From Sphingobium cyanobacteriorum (GTDB taxonomy: Bacteria; Pseudomonadota; Alphaproteobacteria; Sphingomonadales; Sphingomonadaceae), in NCBI RefSeq assembly GCF_030580935.1, contig NZ_JAUQOM010000002.1, positions 372,001-436,000 on the forward strand: a DNA stretch of 64,000 bases, written 5' to 3'. The translations under genes were made by a program, and so were the position numbers. Below the pieces are notes generated by a model. The model saw only the letters and a list, made by a program, of their open reading frames with translations, made no database searches and was not told the DNA's origin. This document shows, piece by piece, positions 35,038 through 43,639 of the stretch. Position 1 is the first letter of the stretch. Each line of letters starts with the position of its first letter.

Positions 35038-36936
35038 ATGACCTTGCATAGCGGTGAACCCCTGCGCACCCGCGCCCTTCATTGGGCGGCGATCCTGACC
35101 GCTCATGCCGGGCGGCACTGGAAATGGCTGACGCTGCTGATCTGGATCGTCATCGCCGTGTCGATGGTGACGACGCGCTGGCCTGCGATCCACTGGCTGG
35201 TGCTGAGCGATACCGACGACAATATCCGCTATGTCCAGGTCAAGGACTGGCTGGCCGGGCAGGGCTGGTACGACCTGCGCCAATATCGGCTCGATCCGCC
35301 CGGCGGCGCGAACATCCACTGGTCGCGGCTGGTCGACCTGCCGATCGCGGGCCTGATCCTCTTTTTCCGCGCCTTCGTCGACCAGGGGCTGGCCGATCGG
35401 CTGGCCTGCGGCATCGCACCGTTGCTGCCACTACTGCTGCTGATGCTGAGCCTGGGCTTCATCGGGCGGCGGCTGGCCGGGCCGAATGGCTGGCTGCTTG
35501 CCGTGCTGGCCCCGCTCGCGGCGCAGATGGCGCTGGGCATGTACGCGCCGATGCGGATCGACCATCATGGCTGGCAACTGGCGCTGGCGCTGACCATGCT
35601 GGCGGGCGTCATCGACGAAAATCGCCTGCGCGGCGGGCTGATGGCGGGGATCGGCAGCGCGCTGTCGATCGCCATCGGCATGGAGATGATCGTCTATCTG
35701 GCGGCCGGCGGCGCGCTGATCGCGCTGCGCTGGGTGTTTCGGCCGGGGGCGGAACGGCGGATGCTGCCTTACGGCCTCAGCCTCGCGGGGGCGACATCGA
35801 TCCTCTACCTGCTGTTTGCCAGCTATGCCAATCGCCTGCCGGTATGCGACGCGATCTCGCCCATATGGGTGGCGGTGTTCGGTGCGGCAGGCGCGGGCAT
35901 GGTGATCCTGTCGGTCGCGCCCCTGCGCGGCTGGCCGGCACGGCTGGGCGCGGGCGCGCTGGTCGGCGGCGCGGTGGCGGCCTTTTTCTGGCTCAACTGG
36001 CCGCAATGCCTCTCCCCCTATCAGATTTCGCCCGAACTGGAACGGCTCTGGCTCGTCAATATCCGGGAGGCCAAGCCGATCACCGCGCAGGCGCAGTCCA
36101 TGGTGGTGCCGTTGCTGGCGGTGCCGCTGGCCGGGCTGGCGGGCCTGCTCTGGGCGCTTTGGGACGCGCGGCGCGACAGCGAACGGCTCTGGGCCTGGGC
36201 GACCGTGGGCCTGATGATGCTTTTCTCCACCGCGCTGCTGTTCTGGCAGCTACGGGCCGGGCCGGCGGCGCAATTGCTGGCGATCCCGCCTGCCGCCTGG
36301 GCCGCGCACCGGCTGGCCGCCATGGTTCTGACGGGCACGCGCCGGGTCAGGATCGCCGCGGGGGCAGGGGTGGCGCTGCTGGGCGTCATCGCCTTTGCCT
36401 ATCCGCTCTACCAGCCGGTGATGCGTCTCTATCAGGAGGCGACCGGCGTGAAGCCCCGGCCATGGCGCCCCGCCGCCGTCGCGCGCACCGATGCGATCAA
36501 GAAGGCGAACGGCCGGTGCCGCACGCTGCCGGCGCTGGAGGTGCTGGACCAGTTGCCGCCCGCGACCATCTTCACCATGGTCGATCTGGGGCCACGCCTG
36601 ATCGCCACCACCCATCATAGCGCGCTGGCCGGTCCCTATCATCGCAACGGCGCGACGATCCTGGACATTCATCACGCCTTTGACGGGCCGGCGCGCGCTT
36701 TCCGCGCGATCGCGGCAAAGCATCACGCCACCTATCTGCTGGTCTGTCCCTGGTTTCCCGAAGGCACCATCTACCAGTCGCGCAGCCCCGGCGGCTTCTA
36801 TGCCGACCTGATGCGCGACCAGCGGCCCGGCTGGCTGGTGCCGATGAAGCTGGAGACGGCGATGACCTTGCCCTATCAGCTCTACCGCATCGACTATTCA
36901 GCGCCGGACGGCGAAAAAGTCGCGCAGCAGCGCTGA
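35038..36936 (+). CDS. Large GT-C-like (STT3/AglB-reminiscent) membrane glycosyltransferase candidate
   Basis: This 632-residue protein has an N-terminal membrane anchor, then a loop with the acidic motif SDTDDNIRY (Asp58-Asn62), and 10-12 further helices. The soluble C-terminal third contains VDLGPRLIATTHHSALAGPYHRN. The DxD-like first loop and RIDHHGW resemble polytopic GT-C transferases that use lipid-linked sugars. No close family name can be given. It overlaps the convergent tadA gene by 39 bp. Confidence 0.75.
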   Translation: MTLHSGEPLRTRALHWAAILTAHAGRHWKWLTLLIWIVIAVSMVTTRWPAIHWLVLSDTDDNIRYVQVKDWLAGQGWYDLRQYRLDPPGGANIHWSRLVDLPIAGLILFFRAFVDQGLADRLACGIAPLLPLLLLMLSLGFIGRRLAGPNGWLLAVLAPLAAQMALGMYAPMRIDHHGWQLALALTMLAGVIDENRLRGGLMAGIGSALSIAIGMEMIVYLAAGGALIALRWVFRPGAERRMLPYGLSLAGATSILYLLFASYANRLPVCDAISPIWVAVFGAAGAGMVILSVAPLRGWPARLGAGALVGGAVAAFFWLNWPQCLSPYQISPELERLWLVNIREAKPITAQAQSMVVPLLAVPLAGLAGLLWALWDARRDSERLWAWATVGLMMLFSTALLFWQLRAGPAAQLLAIPPAAWAAHRLAAMVLTGTRRVRIAAGAGVALLGVIAFAYPLYQPVMRLYQEATGVKPRPWRPAAVARTDAIKKANGRCRTLPALEVLDQLPPATIFTMVDLGPRLIATTHHSALAGPYHRNGATILDIHHAFDGPARAFRAIAAKHHATYLLVCPWFPEGTIYQSRSPGGFYADLMRDQRPGWLVPMKLETAMTLPYQLYRIDYSAPDGEKVAQQR

Positions 36937-37356
36937 GGCTTCGGCTTCGGCCAGGCCGCCATAGACCTCCGGCCGGTGCAGGCATTGCGGCTGGGCGAAG
37001 AGGCGCGGTCCCTGTTCAAGCGCGCCGCCCTTGGGATCGCCGACCGCATAATAGAGGCGGGCGATCCGGGCGTGGGAGATCGCGCCCGCGCACATCGGGC
37101 ACGGTTCCAGCGTCACCCACAGGTCGCAGCCGGTCAGCCGATGATCGTTCAGATGCGCCGCCGCCGCCCGCATCGCGACGATTTCGGCATGGGCGGTGGG
37201 ATCGCAATCGCGGCGATTGCGATTCTCGCCCTCGCCAATGATCGCCCCGTCCTTCGTCACCACCGCGCCGATCGGCACTTCGTCCGCCGCCGCCGCCGCA
37301 CGGGCGAGGGCGAGCGCGCGGCGCATCGGCGCGGGCAAGGGGAAGGGCGGAACCAT
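36898..37356 (-). CDS. tadA: tRNA-specific adenosine deaminase
   Basis: This 152-residue zinc enzyme makes inosine at the wobble position of tRNA-Arg(ACG). The catalytic TAHAEIVAM (His ligand and Glu proton shuttle) and the zinc PCPMCAGAI motif are intact. Its C-terminal coding sequence overlaps the end of the opposite-strand membrane protein gene. Confidence 0.95.
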   Translation of the reverse strand: MVPPFPLPAPMRRALALARAAAAADEVPIGAVVTKDGAIIGEGENRNRRDCDPTAHAEIVAMRAAAAHLNDHRLTGCDLWVTLEPCPMCAGAISHARIARLYYAVGDPKGGALEQGPRLFAQPQCLHRPEVYGGLAEAEASALLRDFFAVRR

Positions 37357-37395
37357 GCTCCGCCCGTTAGCCGATGACGCGGCGCTAAGGAAGGA

Positions 37396-37617
37396 TCAGG
37401 GCTTCTTCACCGCGACCGTGGGCACCTCGACCGTTTCGTTGCGGGTGCCGACCTCCACCTTGGCGACGCTCGCCTCATATTTGGGCAGCGCGCCTTCCTT
37501 GACGGCGACGCTGGGCAGGCGGCCATCCTGTGTCTTTTGCAGGTCGATGAAGCCGGTGGCGATGCCGCCGGCCAGGATCAGAAGAATGATGATCAGCAAG
37601 CCACCAATGATTCGCAT
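37396..37617 (-). CDS. Small membrane-anchored protein of unknown function
   Basis: This 73-residue protein has one N-terminal membrane helix (IIGGLLIIILLILAGGIATG) and a short periplasmic tail with alternating charged residues. Codon usage and the GGAGG-like sequence upstream of the ATG support translation. No family is recognised. Confidence 0.7.
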   Translation of the reverse strand: MRIIGGLLIIILLILAGGIATGFIDLQKTQDGRLPSVAVKEGALPKYEASVAKVEVGTRNETVEVPTVAVKKP

Positions 37618-37761
37618 TTCGGCCTCCTATGGGATAACGCCCCCTTAACGCGCCGCCCGTCCAAAGGGTTGCGAAAGCCCGCACGGCGGGTTGACGCGAT
37701 GGACGAATCCCGTTATCGGCGCGGCTTTCCGAACGAACCCGAATTCAAAGGTTGATTGACT

Positions 37762-38055
37762 ATGTCGCGCATTTGCGAGCTGACCGGCAAGGGTCGCCAG
37801 GTGGGTCACAATGTTTCCCACGCCAATAACAAGACCAAGCGCGTGTTCCTGCCGAACCTGCAGAACGTGTCGCTGATCTCCGAAACGCTGGAAACCAGCG
37901 TGAAGCTGCGCGTGTCGACCCATGGCCTGCGCTCGGTCGAACATAATGGCGGCCTGGACAACTGGCTGGTCAAGACCAGCGACGACAAGCTCTCGCTCAA
38001 GGCGCGCCGCCTGAAGCGCGATATCGTCAAGAAGAAGGCTGCCGTCGCAGCCTGA
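37762..38055 (+). CDS. rpmB: 50S ribosomal protein L28
   Basis: This 97-residue protein starts [20 protein letters not shown] and has [13 protein letters not shown] and [12 protein letters not shown], all typical. It is monocistronic (no rpmG beside it) with a strong terminator. Confidence 0.97.
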   Translation: MSRICELTGKGRQVGHNVSHANNKTKRVFLPNLQNVSLISETLETSVKLRVSTHGLRSVEHNGGLDNWLVKTSDDKLSLKARRLKRDIVKKKAAVAA

Positions 38056-38082
38056 TTCCCGCGCTTCGTTTCGGCATAAGGA

Positions 38083-38108
38083 GCGGCCCCTCACCGGGCC
38101 GCTTTTTT
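38083..38108 (+). terminator. Rho-independent terminator of rpmB
   Basis: Stem GCGGCCC/GGGCCGC with a 6-nt loop and T6 run, 28 bp past the rpmB stop. Confidence 0.92.
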
Positions 38109-38145
38109 GCGTGTGCATTTGGCCCGAATGCGCCTGGTCAATGCA

Positions 38146-38182
38146 ACCCGAATTTCAGCAGCACCCGAATTTCAGCAGCAAC
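38146..38182. repeat. 17-bp tandem duplication at the 3' end of the esterase-like gene
   Basis: The unit TGCTGCTGAAATTCGGG (minus strand) occurs twice in direct tandem across the stop codon of the 38155-39150 gene. The second copy shifts the frame and creates the present TGA. Removing one unit would give the ending KFGLH instead of KFGCC. Confidence 0.85.
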
Positions 38183-39150
38183 GTGCGCTGGAAAAATTCG
38201 TGATTGTCGTCGGATATCACCCAGACAATCGGCCGTCCGGCTTCCTGGCTGACCGCGATCCCCTCGAAATTGTCGGCCAGCAGCGGCGGCGCCAGCCGGG
38301 CAAGCGTGCGTGCCCGCAGCAACGTGCCAGGCGTCGGCCGTTCCGGCAACGCCACGACAGCGATCGTCGCGGTGAACAGATCCTGCAATGTCAGCCGCCG
38401 GTTGAGCACCAGCAGGTGCCGCGCATCCAGCGCCACCGCGTCGGTCGGGCGATAGCCCTGCGGCGGGGCGTAGCGCAGGTGGACGGGGTCGGGCGTGTCC
38501 GGTTCGGCCGGGTCGGAATCGAACAGCAGCACATCATGTCGCCCGTCCGCCGTCATCCCCATCTCGCCGATCGCGATGAAGCGGCCGTCGGGCAGGCGGG
38601 CCAGCGATTCGATCGATCCGGTTTCGGGCCAGGCGGCGATTTCCGGCCAGGTCCGGCACGCCTCCACCCGCGCGAAACCGGGGCCGTAGCGACAGATCGC
38701 CTGCAACCCTTCAAACCCCACCCAATAACGGTCGATGGCGGGATCATAGGCCAGCGATTCCGCGTCCCATGACCACCAGGGCCGGTGTCGATCCTGCGCG
38801 CGGACGGGCAGGGGGGCGATGAAGGGGCGGCGGCTGCCCGGTCCCTGTCCGACATGAAAGCCGGTCAGCACGCCCGAATCGCTCAGGCCCAGCATCTGCC
38901 CCGGCCCCGTCACCAGCAGCGCCGACAGGCCGCCAAAGCCGCCATTGTCGCTGTCCAGCGCCCATCCGCCCAGATAAGCGAGCGCGCCCGCCCGCCGCAG
39001 CGCCGGATCGATGCTGCTCAGCGGCAATGGCGTCGCTCGGACCAGCAGGCTGCCGGCGCGCACGCTTTGCGGCTTGCTCATGTGCGGGGCGGGCAACAGC
39101 AGGACGGCCAGGGCCAGGACGATCAGGATTCGCTGCATCATCCCCGCCAT
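38155..39150 (-). CDS. Esterase-like activity of phytase family protein
   Basis: This protein of about 331 residues has an N-terminal signal peptide (hydrophobic ILIVLALAVLLL) and a beta-propeller-like body. Motifs include LGLSDSGVLTGF, WDAESLAYDP, GSIESLARLPDGRFIAIGE and LLADNFEGIAVS. This fits the phytase-like esterase family (COG4246). It is secreted to the periplasm; substrate unknown. Its last residues were changed by a 17-bp tandem duplication. Start at 39150 or 39141. Confidence 0.85.
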   Translation of the reverse strand: MAGMMQRILIVLALAVLLLPAPHMSKPQSVRAGSLLVRATPLPLSSIDPALRRAGALAYLGGWALDSDNGGFGGLSALLVTGPGQMLGLSDSGVLTGFHVGQGPGSRRPFIAPLPVRAQDRHRPWWSWDAESLAYDPAIDRYWVGFEGLQAICRYGPGFARVEACRTWPEIAAWPETGSIESLARLPDGRFIAIGEMGMTADGRHDVLLFDSDPAEPDTPDPVHLRYAPPQGYRPTDAVALDARHLLVLNRRLTLQDLFTATIAVVALPERPTPGTLLRARTLARLAPPLLADNFEGIAVSQEAGRPIVWVISDDNHEFFQRTLLLKFGCC

Positions 39151-39327
39151 AGGGCAATATGCGGCAGGACGCAGCAGGCCAATGACGGGCCGCCCCTGCC
39201 TGAACGGCGGCTGTCAGGCGCATTCAGGCCCGGCTCAACCCGACTCGGCCATAAGGGGTGCAATCGATGGGCCATCCCGCTCCTTTGCGCGACCGCCCAA
39301 GAGAATGGCATTTGGAGGAGCAACGCC

Positions 39328-39762
39328 ATGAAGATGAAGTTTCTCGTGAATATGGGCGCCGTTCTGGCCATGGGCGCCGCGTCCTTCGCCGTCACGGCGA
39401 CCCCGGCGGCTGCGCGCGATCATTATCGTGGCGGTTATTATGAGCGCGGCGACTATTATCGCGGCGGCTATGATCGTGGCTATCGCGGTTACGACCGCGG
39501 GTATCGGGGCGATTATTATCGCGGCTATCGTGGTGACGGCTATTATCGCAACAACGGCTATCGCGGTTATCGCGGCGGCTATCGCTGCCGGGACAATGGC
39601 ACGGGCGGCACCATCATCGGCGCGATCGCCGGTGGCCTGCTGGGGAACGAAATCGGCAAGGGGGCGGGCCGCTATGGCCGTCGTGGCGACGGCACCACCG
39701 GCGCGATCATCGGCGCGGGGGTAGGGGCGCTCGCCGGTCGCGCCATCGACCGCAACTGCTGA
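39328..39762 (+). CDS. Secreted glycine-zipper surface protein with GYRGYDRGY repeats
   Basis: This 144-residue protein has a signal peptide (cut near PAAA-RDHY), a middle of irregular Tyr/Arg/Gly/Asp repeats (DRGYRGYDRGYRGDYYRGY), and a C-terminal glycine-zipper pair ending GAIIGAGVGALAGRAIDRNC. It is a longer paralogue of the gene at 7158-7508, sharing the zipper and the terminal RAIDRN-C. It starts after GGAGG. Probably outer-membrane associated. Confidence 0.87.
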   Translation: MKMKFLVNMGAVLAMGAASFAVTATPAAARDHYRGGYYERGDYYRGGYDRGYRGYDRGYRGDYYRGYRGDGYYRNNGYRGYRGGYRCRDNGTGGTIIGAIAGGLLGNEIGKGAGRYGRRGDGTTGAIIGAGVGALAGRAIDRNC

Positions 39763-39797
39763 GCGGACCTTCGCCGGGTCAATCGACCAGGCACATG

Positions 39798-39830
39798 AAA
39801 AAGGCCGTCCCGTCCGGGGCGGCCTTTTTT
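39798..39830. terminator. Bidirectional terminator
   Basis: An A-rich/T-rich bounded hairpin (AAAGGCCG...CGGCCTTTTTT) lies between the convergent glycine-zipper and lipoprotein genes. The A-run on one side and T6 on the other suit both directions. Confidence 0.88.
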
Positions 39831-39844
39831 GCGTCTGCTCCCGC

Positions 39845-40102
39845 TCAGGGACGCGGTTCGGGGCGGGGGGCGGTCCGGTTGCGGTCGGCCCGCGCGGCGG
39901 TGGCGGCCGCCGGGTTGAGGCCGGGGCTGCCGCTTTGCGCGGCGCCCGCCTGCGCATCGAGCTGCGCCGCCGCCGCATTCAAGGCCCTGGCCTCACCCGC
40001 GCTGACGCCGCCCACGCCATCCTGATCCCCGGCCTGATCCCCGGCGCCGCAGGCGGCCAGCGCGCAAAGCGCTATCATCGGCAGGGCGGATCGGATCATC
40101 AT
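39845..40102 (-). CDS. Small alanine-rich lipoprotein
   Basis: This 85-residue protein has a lipoprotein signal (LCALAAC, Cys18) and an Ala/Gln/Gly-rich mature part ending in a Pro/Arg-rich tail. No known family. It lies 72 bp from a second small lipoprotein gene on the same strand. Confidence 0.65.
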   Translation of the reverse strand: MMIRSALPMIALCALAACGAGDQAGDQDGVGGVSAGEARALNAAAAQLDAQAGAAQSGSPGLNPAAATAARADRNRTAPRPEPRP

Positions 40103-40174
40103 GTCATTCCCATGCGCAAAGGGGCCGCGCCGTTGCCGGTGCGACCCCTTCGAAATGTTTCGCCGAAGCGAGAA

Positions 40175-40390
40175 TTACATCGCGTTCGCGGCGTTGTTGG
40201 TCGCGTTCGATGCTGCGTTGGCGGCATTGTCGGCGGCGTTCAGCGCGGCGTTCAGGGCGTTGTCGGCAGCGTTCGAGGCGTTCTCGGCCGAATTGGCGGC
40301 ATTGTTCGCGGCATTTTCAGCGCCGCCGGAGCAAGCGGCCAGGCCGAGCGAAGCGGCAAGAACGAGCGAAAGAGCAATCGACTTGGTCAT
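40175..40390 (-). CDS. Small lipoprotein of Ala/Asn-rich short repeats
   Basis: This 71-residue protein has a lipoprotein signal peptide (LGLAAC, Cys20). The mature part of about 50 residues is built almost only of Ala, Asn, Asp and Ser in a near 4-residue rhythm (ENAANNAANSAENASNAADN). It should form a long, amphipathic or coiled helix anchored in the outer membrane, in the manner of Lpp- or entericidin-like proteins, although homology to them is not shown. Confidence 0.75.
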   Translation of the reverse strand: MTKSIALSLVLAASLGLAACSGGAENAANNAANSAENASNAADNALNAALNAADNAANAASNATNNAANAM

Positions 40391-40570
40391 GGGCAGAAAC
40401 CCCTCTCTGAGAAAAAAAAGATGCAGACCACTCTCGGAGAAAAGCTCACCCCCCATTGCGCCTGCGCGCCGATTCGTAATGCCTTGGACAAGGCAAGGCA
40501 ATCCCATTCATGCGATTGCCATCAAGTTGGCGTGGTCTTTTGCCGGAAAAGGGGCCTAAACCAACGGCCA

Positions 40571-40598
40571 TTGACGTATATAAAGATTTCTTTATATG
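40571..40598 (+). promoter_or_regulatory. Promoter and palindromic operator of the methionine operon
   Basis: A -35-like TTGACG (40571-40576) and a -10-like TATATG (40593-40598) are 16 bp apart. A 20-bp near-perfect palindrome (40578-40597, half-site ATATAAAGA, 9 of 10 pairs matched) fills the spacer. ArsR-type SahR/SamR regulators of methionine genes in proteobacteria are reported to use A/T-rich palindromes of this kind. Binding here would block polymerase. Confidence 0.75.
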
Positions 40599-40606
40599 AT
40601 GCCTTC

Positions 40607-41593
40607 ATGTATGCGGCACTCGACATTTTCCGGGCATTGGGCGACCCGACGCGCCTGCGCATCATCCATTTGCTGCGGGCGATGGAACTGGCCGTGGGGG
40701 AAATCGCGCAGGTCGTGGGGCAGAGCCAGCCGCGCGTGTCGCGCCATGTCCGCATCCTGGCCGAAGCCGGCCTGGTCGAACGGCGCAAGGAAGGCAACTG
40801 GGTCTTTCTGCGCCTCAATCGGGCGCGGATCGTCGCGCCTTTCCTGACCCTGTTCGACCATCTGGAACCATCCGATGGCGAAGCGCTCTGGCAGGCGGCG
40901 GACCTTGCCCGGCTGGCGGCGGTGCGGGCCGACCGGGCGCGCGCGGCGGAAGCCTATTTCGCCGAACATGCCGAGGAATGGGACGCGATCCGCTCGCTCC
41001 ATGTCGCCGATGCGGATGTGGAGGCGGCGATGACCGCGCTGCTGGCGTGCGAACCGATCGGTCATCTGCTCGACATCGGCACCGGCACCGGACGGATCAT
41101 CGAACTGTTCGGCGAAGCGGCCGCCCGCGTCACCGCGCTTGATCGCAGCCCCGACATGCTCCGCCTTGCCCGTGCCAAGCTGCCGCAGGAGGCGGGCGAC
41201 AAATATGCGTTGCTGCTGGGCGATTTCCTCGACCTGCCACTGGAACCGGGCAGCGTCGATACGGTCGTGCTGCATCAGGTGCTCCATTATGCGCAGGCGC
41301 CCGAAATGGTGATCGCGCAGGCCGCGCGCGTGACCGCGCCCGATGGCCGGGTGCTGATCGCCGATTTCGCCGCGCATGAGCGCGAAGAACTGCGCACGCG
41401 CGACCAGCATGCGCGCCTGGGCTTTTCGAACGAACAGATCGAACACTGGTTCGCGGATGCGGGCCTTGCGCTGGAACGGGTGGAAACTTTGCCCGGCCAG
41501 CAATTGACGGTGCAACTGTGGCTGGGACGGCGTAAGAGCGCGCGCGTCCCGCTGCGCGAAGAACGCCTTACTCACAAACGGATGCCCGCATGA
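40607..41593 (+). CDS. ArsR-type regulator fused to a SAM-dependent methyltransferase (SamR/SahR-like)
   Basis: This 328-residue fusion has an N-terminal ArsR winged helix (LGDPTRLRIIHLL, then QPRVSRHVRILAEAGLVERR, residues 11-60). Its C-terminal class I methyltransferase domain has SAM motif I LDIGTGTGR (155-163). Such fusions regulate methionine/SAM-cycle genes in alphaproteobacteria, probably sensing SAM or S-adenosylhomocysteine in the methyltransferase-like domain. It overlaps metF by ATGA, and a strong palindrome lies 10 bp before its start. Confidence 0.92.
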   Translation: MYAALDIFRALGDPTRLRIIHLLRAMELAVGEIAQVVGQSQPRVSRHVRILAEAGLVERRKEGNWVFLRLNRARIVAPFLTLFDHLEPSDGEALWQAADLARLAAVRADRARAAEAYFAEHAEEWDAIRSLHVADADVEAAMTALLACEPIGHLLDIGTGTGRIIELFGEAAARVTALDRSPDMLRLARAKLPQEAGDKYALLLGDFLDLPLEPGSVDTVVLHQVLHYAQAPEMVIAQAARVTAPDGRVLIADFAAHEREELRTRDQHARLGFSNEQIEHWFADAGLALERVETLPGQQLTVQLWLGRRKSARVPLREERLTHKRMPA

Positions 41594-42507
41594 CCCTGAA
41601 TGATCCTGTCGCGCCGCTTTATGCGGATCTGGCCGGCGACTGCCATGTCAGCTTCGAATTCTTCCCGCCCAAGACGGAGAAGATGGAAGCGCAGCTCTGG
41701 TCCGCGATCGAGACATTGACGCCGCTGGCGCCCAAATTCGTGTCCGTCACCTATGGCGCGGGTGGCTCCACCCGTGAACGCACCCATCATACGGTCGCTC
41801 GCATTGCCCAGGAAACGCCGCTGGCGGCCGCCGCGCATCTGACCTGCGTGGCCGCGAGCAAGGCGGAGATCGCCGAAATCGCCGACGCCTATTGGCTGGC
41901 GGGCGTGCGCCATATCGTCGCCCTGCGTGGCGATCCGCCGGAGGTGGGCGGCCGGTTCGAACCGCACCCGGACGGTTACACCGGCGCGGCCGATCTGGTC
42001 GAAGGACTGATGAAGCGTCATCCGTTCGAGATTTCGGTGTCCGCCTATCCCGAAGTCCATCCCGAAGCGGCAAGCGCGCAAAGCGACCTCGACAATCTCA
42101 GGCGCAAGCTGGATGCCGGCGCGACCCGCGCCATCACCCAGTTCTTCTTCGCGCCGGAAACCTATTTCCGCTTCATGGACAAAGTGCTGGCCGCCGGGAT
42201 CAGCGCGGATATCGTGCCGGGCATCATGCCGGTCGGCAATTTCGCCGCGACGCAGCGCATGGCCGCGATGTGCAATACCGACGTGCCCAGTTGGATGGCG
42301 CGCCTGTTCGAAGGGCTGGACGATCATCCCGCCGCGCGGCAACTGGTGTCGGCGACGATCGCGGCCGAACTGTGCCGGGGCCTGTATGAAGGCGGCGTAC
42401 GCGACTTTCATTTCTACACGCTCAACCGGGCGGAACATAGCTATGCGATCTGCCACCTGCTGGGCTTGCGGCCCAGGGTGACGGTCGAACTGGAGAAAAC
42501 AGCATGA
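41590..42507 (+). CDS. metF: 5,10-methylenetetrahydrofolate reductase
   Basis: This 305-residue flavoenzyme makes 5-methyl-THF for methionine synthase. It begins with FEFFPPKTEKME and has the FAD/folate region VTYGAGGSTRE and ALRGDPPE, plus FDN-region DAGATRAITQFFF. It overlaps both the regulator (ATGA) and the next gene by 4 bp, forming a tight methionine operon. Confidence 0.96.
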   Translation: MTLNDPVAPLYADLAGDCHVSFEFFPPKTEKMEAQLWSAIETLTPLAPKFVSVTYGAGGSTRERTHHTVARIAQETPLAAAAHLTCVAASKAEIAEIADAYWLAGVRHIVALRGDPPEVGGRFEPHPDGYTGAADLVEGLMKRHPFEISVSAYPEVHPEAASAQSDLDNLRRKLDAGATRAITQFFFAPETYFRFMDKVLAAGISADIVPGIMPVGNFAATQRMAAMCNTDVPSWMARLFEGLDDHPAARQLVSATIAAELCRGLYEGGVRDFHFYTLNRAEHSYAICHLLGLRPRVTVELEKTA

Positions 42508-43550
42508 GCGCCGAAACCCGATTGCGCGCCCTGGCGGCGGAAAAAATCCTGATCTTCGACGGCGGCTATGGCACGTCGATTCAGAAGCACGGCCTGACCG
42601 AAGCCGATTATCGCGGCGACCTGGACCTGGCGAAGGACCAGAAGGGCAATAACGACCTGCTCTGCCTGACCCGGCCCGACATTGTCGAGGGCATCCATGC
42701 CGCCTATCTCGACAATGGCGCCGACATGATCGAGACGAACACGTTCAGTTCGACCAAGATCGCGATGGCCGATTATGGCTGCGAACATCTGGTGTGGGAC
42801 ATCAATGTCGCCGCCGCGAAGATTGCCCGCAAGGCGTGCGATGCCGCGACGCAGAAGGATGGCAGGCCGCGTTTCGTGTGCGGCTCGATCGGCCCGACCA
42901 ACAAGACGCTCAGCATATCGCCAGACGTGAACGACCCGGCCTTCCGCGAAGTCGATTATGATACGCTCAAAGCCGATTATCGCGAACAATGCGATGCGCT
43001 GATCGCGGGCGGGGTCGATTTCCTGCTGGTCGAAACCTGCTTCGATACGTTGAACGCCAAGGCGGCGGGCATGGCCGCGCGCGAGGCGGAGGAAGCGGCG
43101 GGCCGTCCGGTGCCGCTGATGCTCAGCTTCACCATCACCGACATGTCGGGCCGCAACCTGTCGGGCCACACGATCAACGCCTTCTGGTATTCGCTGCGCC
43201 ATTTGAAGCCGCTCACCATCGGGGTGAACTGCGCCTTCGGGGCGGATTTGTTGCGGCCCTATCTGGCCGAATTGTCCAGGAATGCCGATACGCTGATCCT
43301 GGCCTATCCCAATGCCGGCCTGCCCAATGAACTGGGCCAATATGACGAACTGCCCGAAACCACCGCGTCGCTGATCCGACAGTGGGTGGACGAGGGGCTG
43401 GTGAACATGGTCGGCGGCTGCTGCGGTACGACGCCCGCCCATATCGGCGCGGTGGCGAAGGCGCTGGCCGGGCACAAGCCGCGCGTGGTGCCGGAACTGC
43501 CGGTCGTGACCCGCCTCGCGGGTCTCGAACCGATGCACATCGCGGCCTGA
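42504..43550 (+). CDS. metH: Methionine synthase homocysteine-binding module (separate MetH N-terminal part)
   Basis: This 348-residue protein corresponds to the N-terminal homocysteine methyltransferase domain of Met[14 protein letters not shown] at the start, the zinc Cys in GVNCAFG, and the Cys pair in [14 protein letters not shown]. The remaining MetH domains are encoded by the next gene, so the enzyme works as two polypeptides. Split metH genes are known in alphaproteobacteria. It overlaps metF by 4 bp. Confidence 0.92.
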   Translation: MSAETRLRALAAEKILIFDGGYGTSIQKHGLTEADYRGDLDLAKDQKGNNDLLCLTRPDIVEGIHAAYLDNGADMIETNTFSSTKIAMADYGCEHLVWDINVAAAKIARKACDAATQKDGRPRFVCGSIGPTNKTLSISPDVNDPAFREVDYDTLKADYREQCDALIAGGVDFLLVETCFDTLNAKAAGMAAREAEEAAGRPVPLMLSFTITDMSGRNLSGHTINAFWYSLRHLKPLTIGVNCAFGADLLRPYLAELSRNADTLILAYPNAGLPNELGQYDELPETTASLIRQWVDEGLVNMVGGCCGTTPAHIGAVAKALAGHKPRVVPELPVVTRLAGLEPMHIAA

Positions 43551-43558
43551 GTTTTCCC

Positions 43559-43628
43559 TCCGTTCGTGTCGAGCGAAGTCGAGACACGGACGCGCAAACG
43601 CTTCTCGACTTCGCTCGAAGCGAACGGA
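43559..43628. repeat. Inverted repeat between the two metH genes
   Basis: Two arms read CCGTTCGTGTCGAGCGAAGT and, after 17 bp, its near reverse complement ending GCGAAGCGAACGG-like. Each arm itself contains the self-complementary TCGAGCGAAG/CTTCGCTCGA core. This is a REP-like element common in sphingomonad intergenic DNA. It fills the gap exactly where the MetH polypeptide is split. Confidence 0.8.
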
Positions 43629-43639
43629 CTTTTGATACA

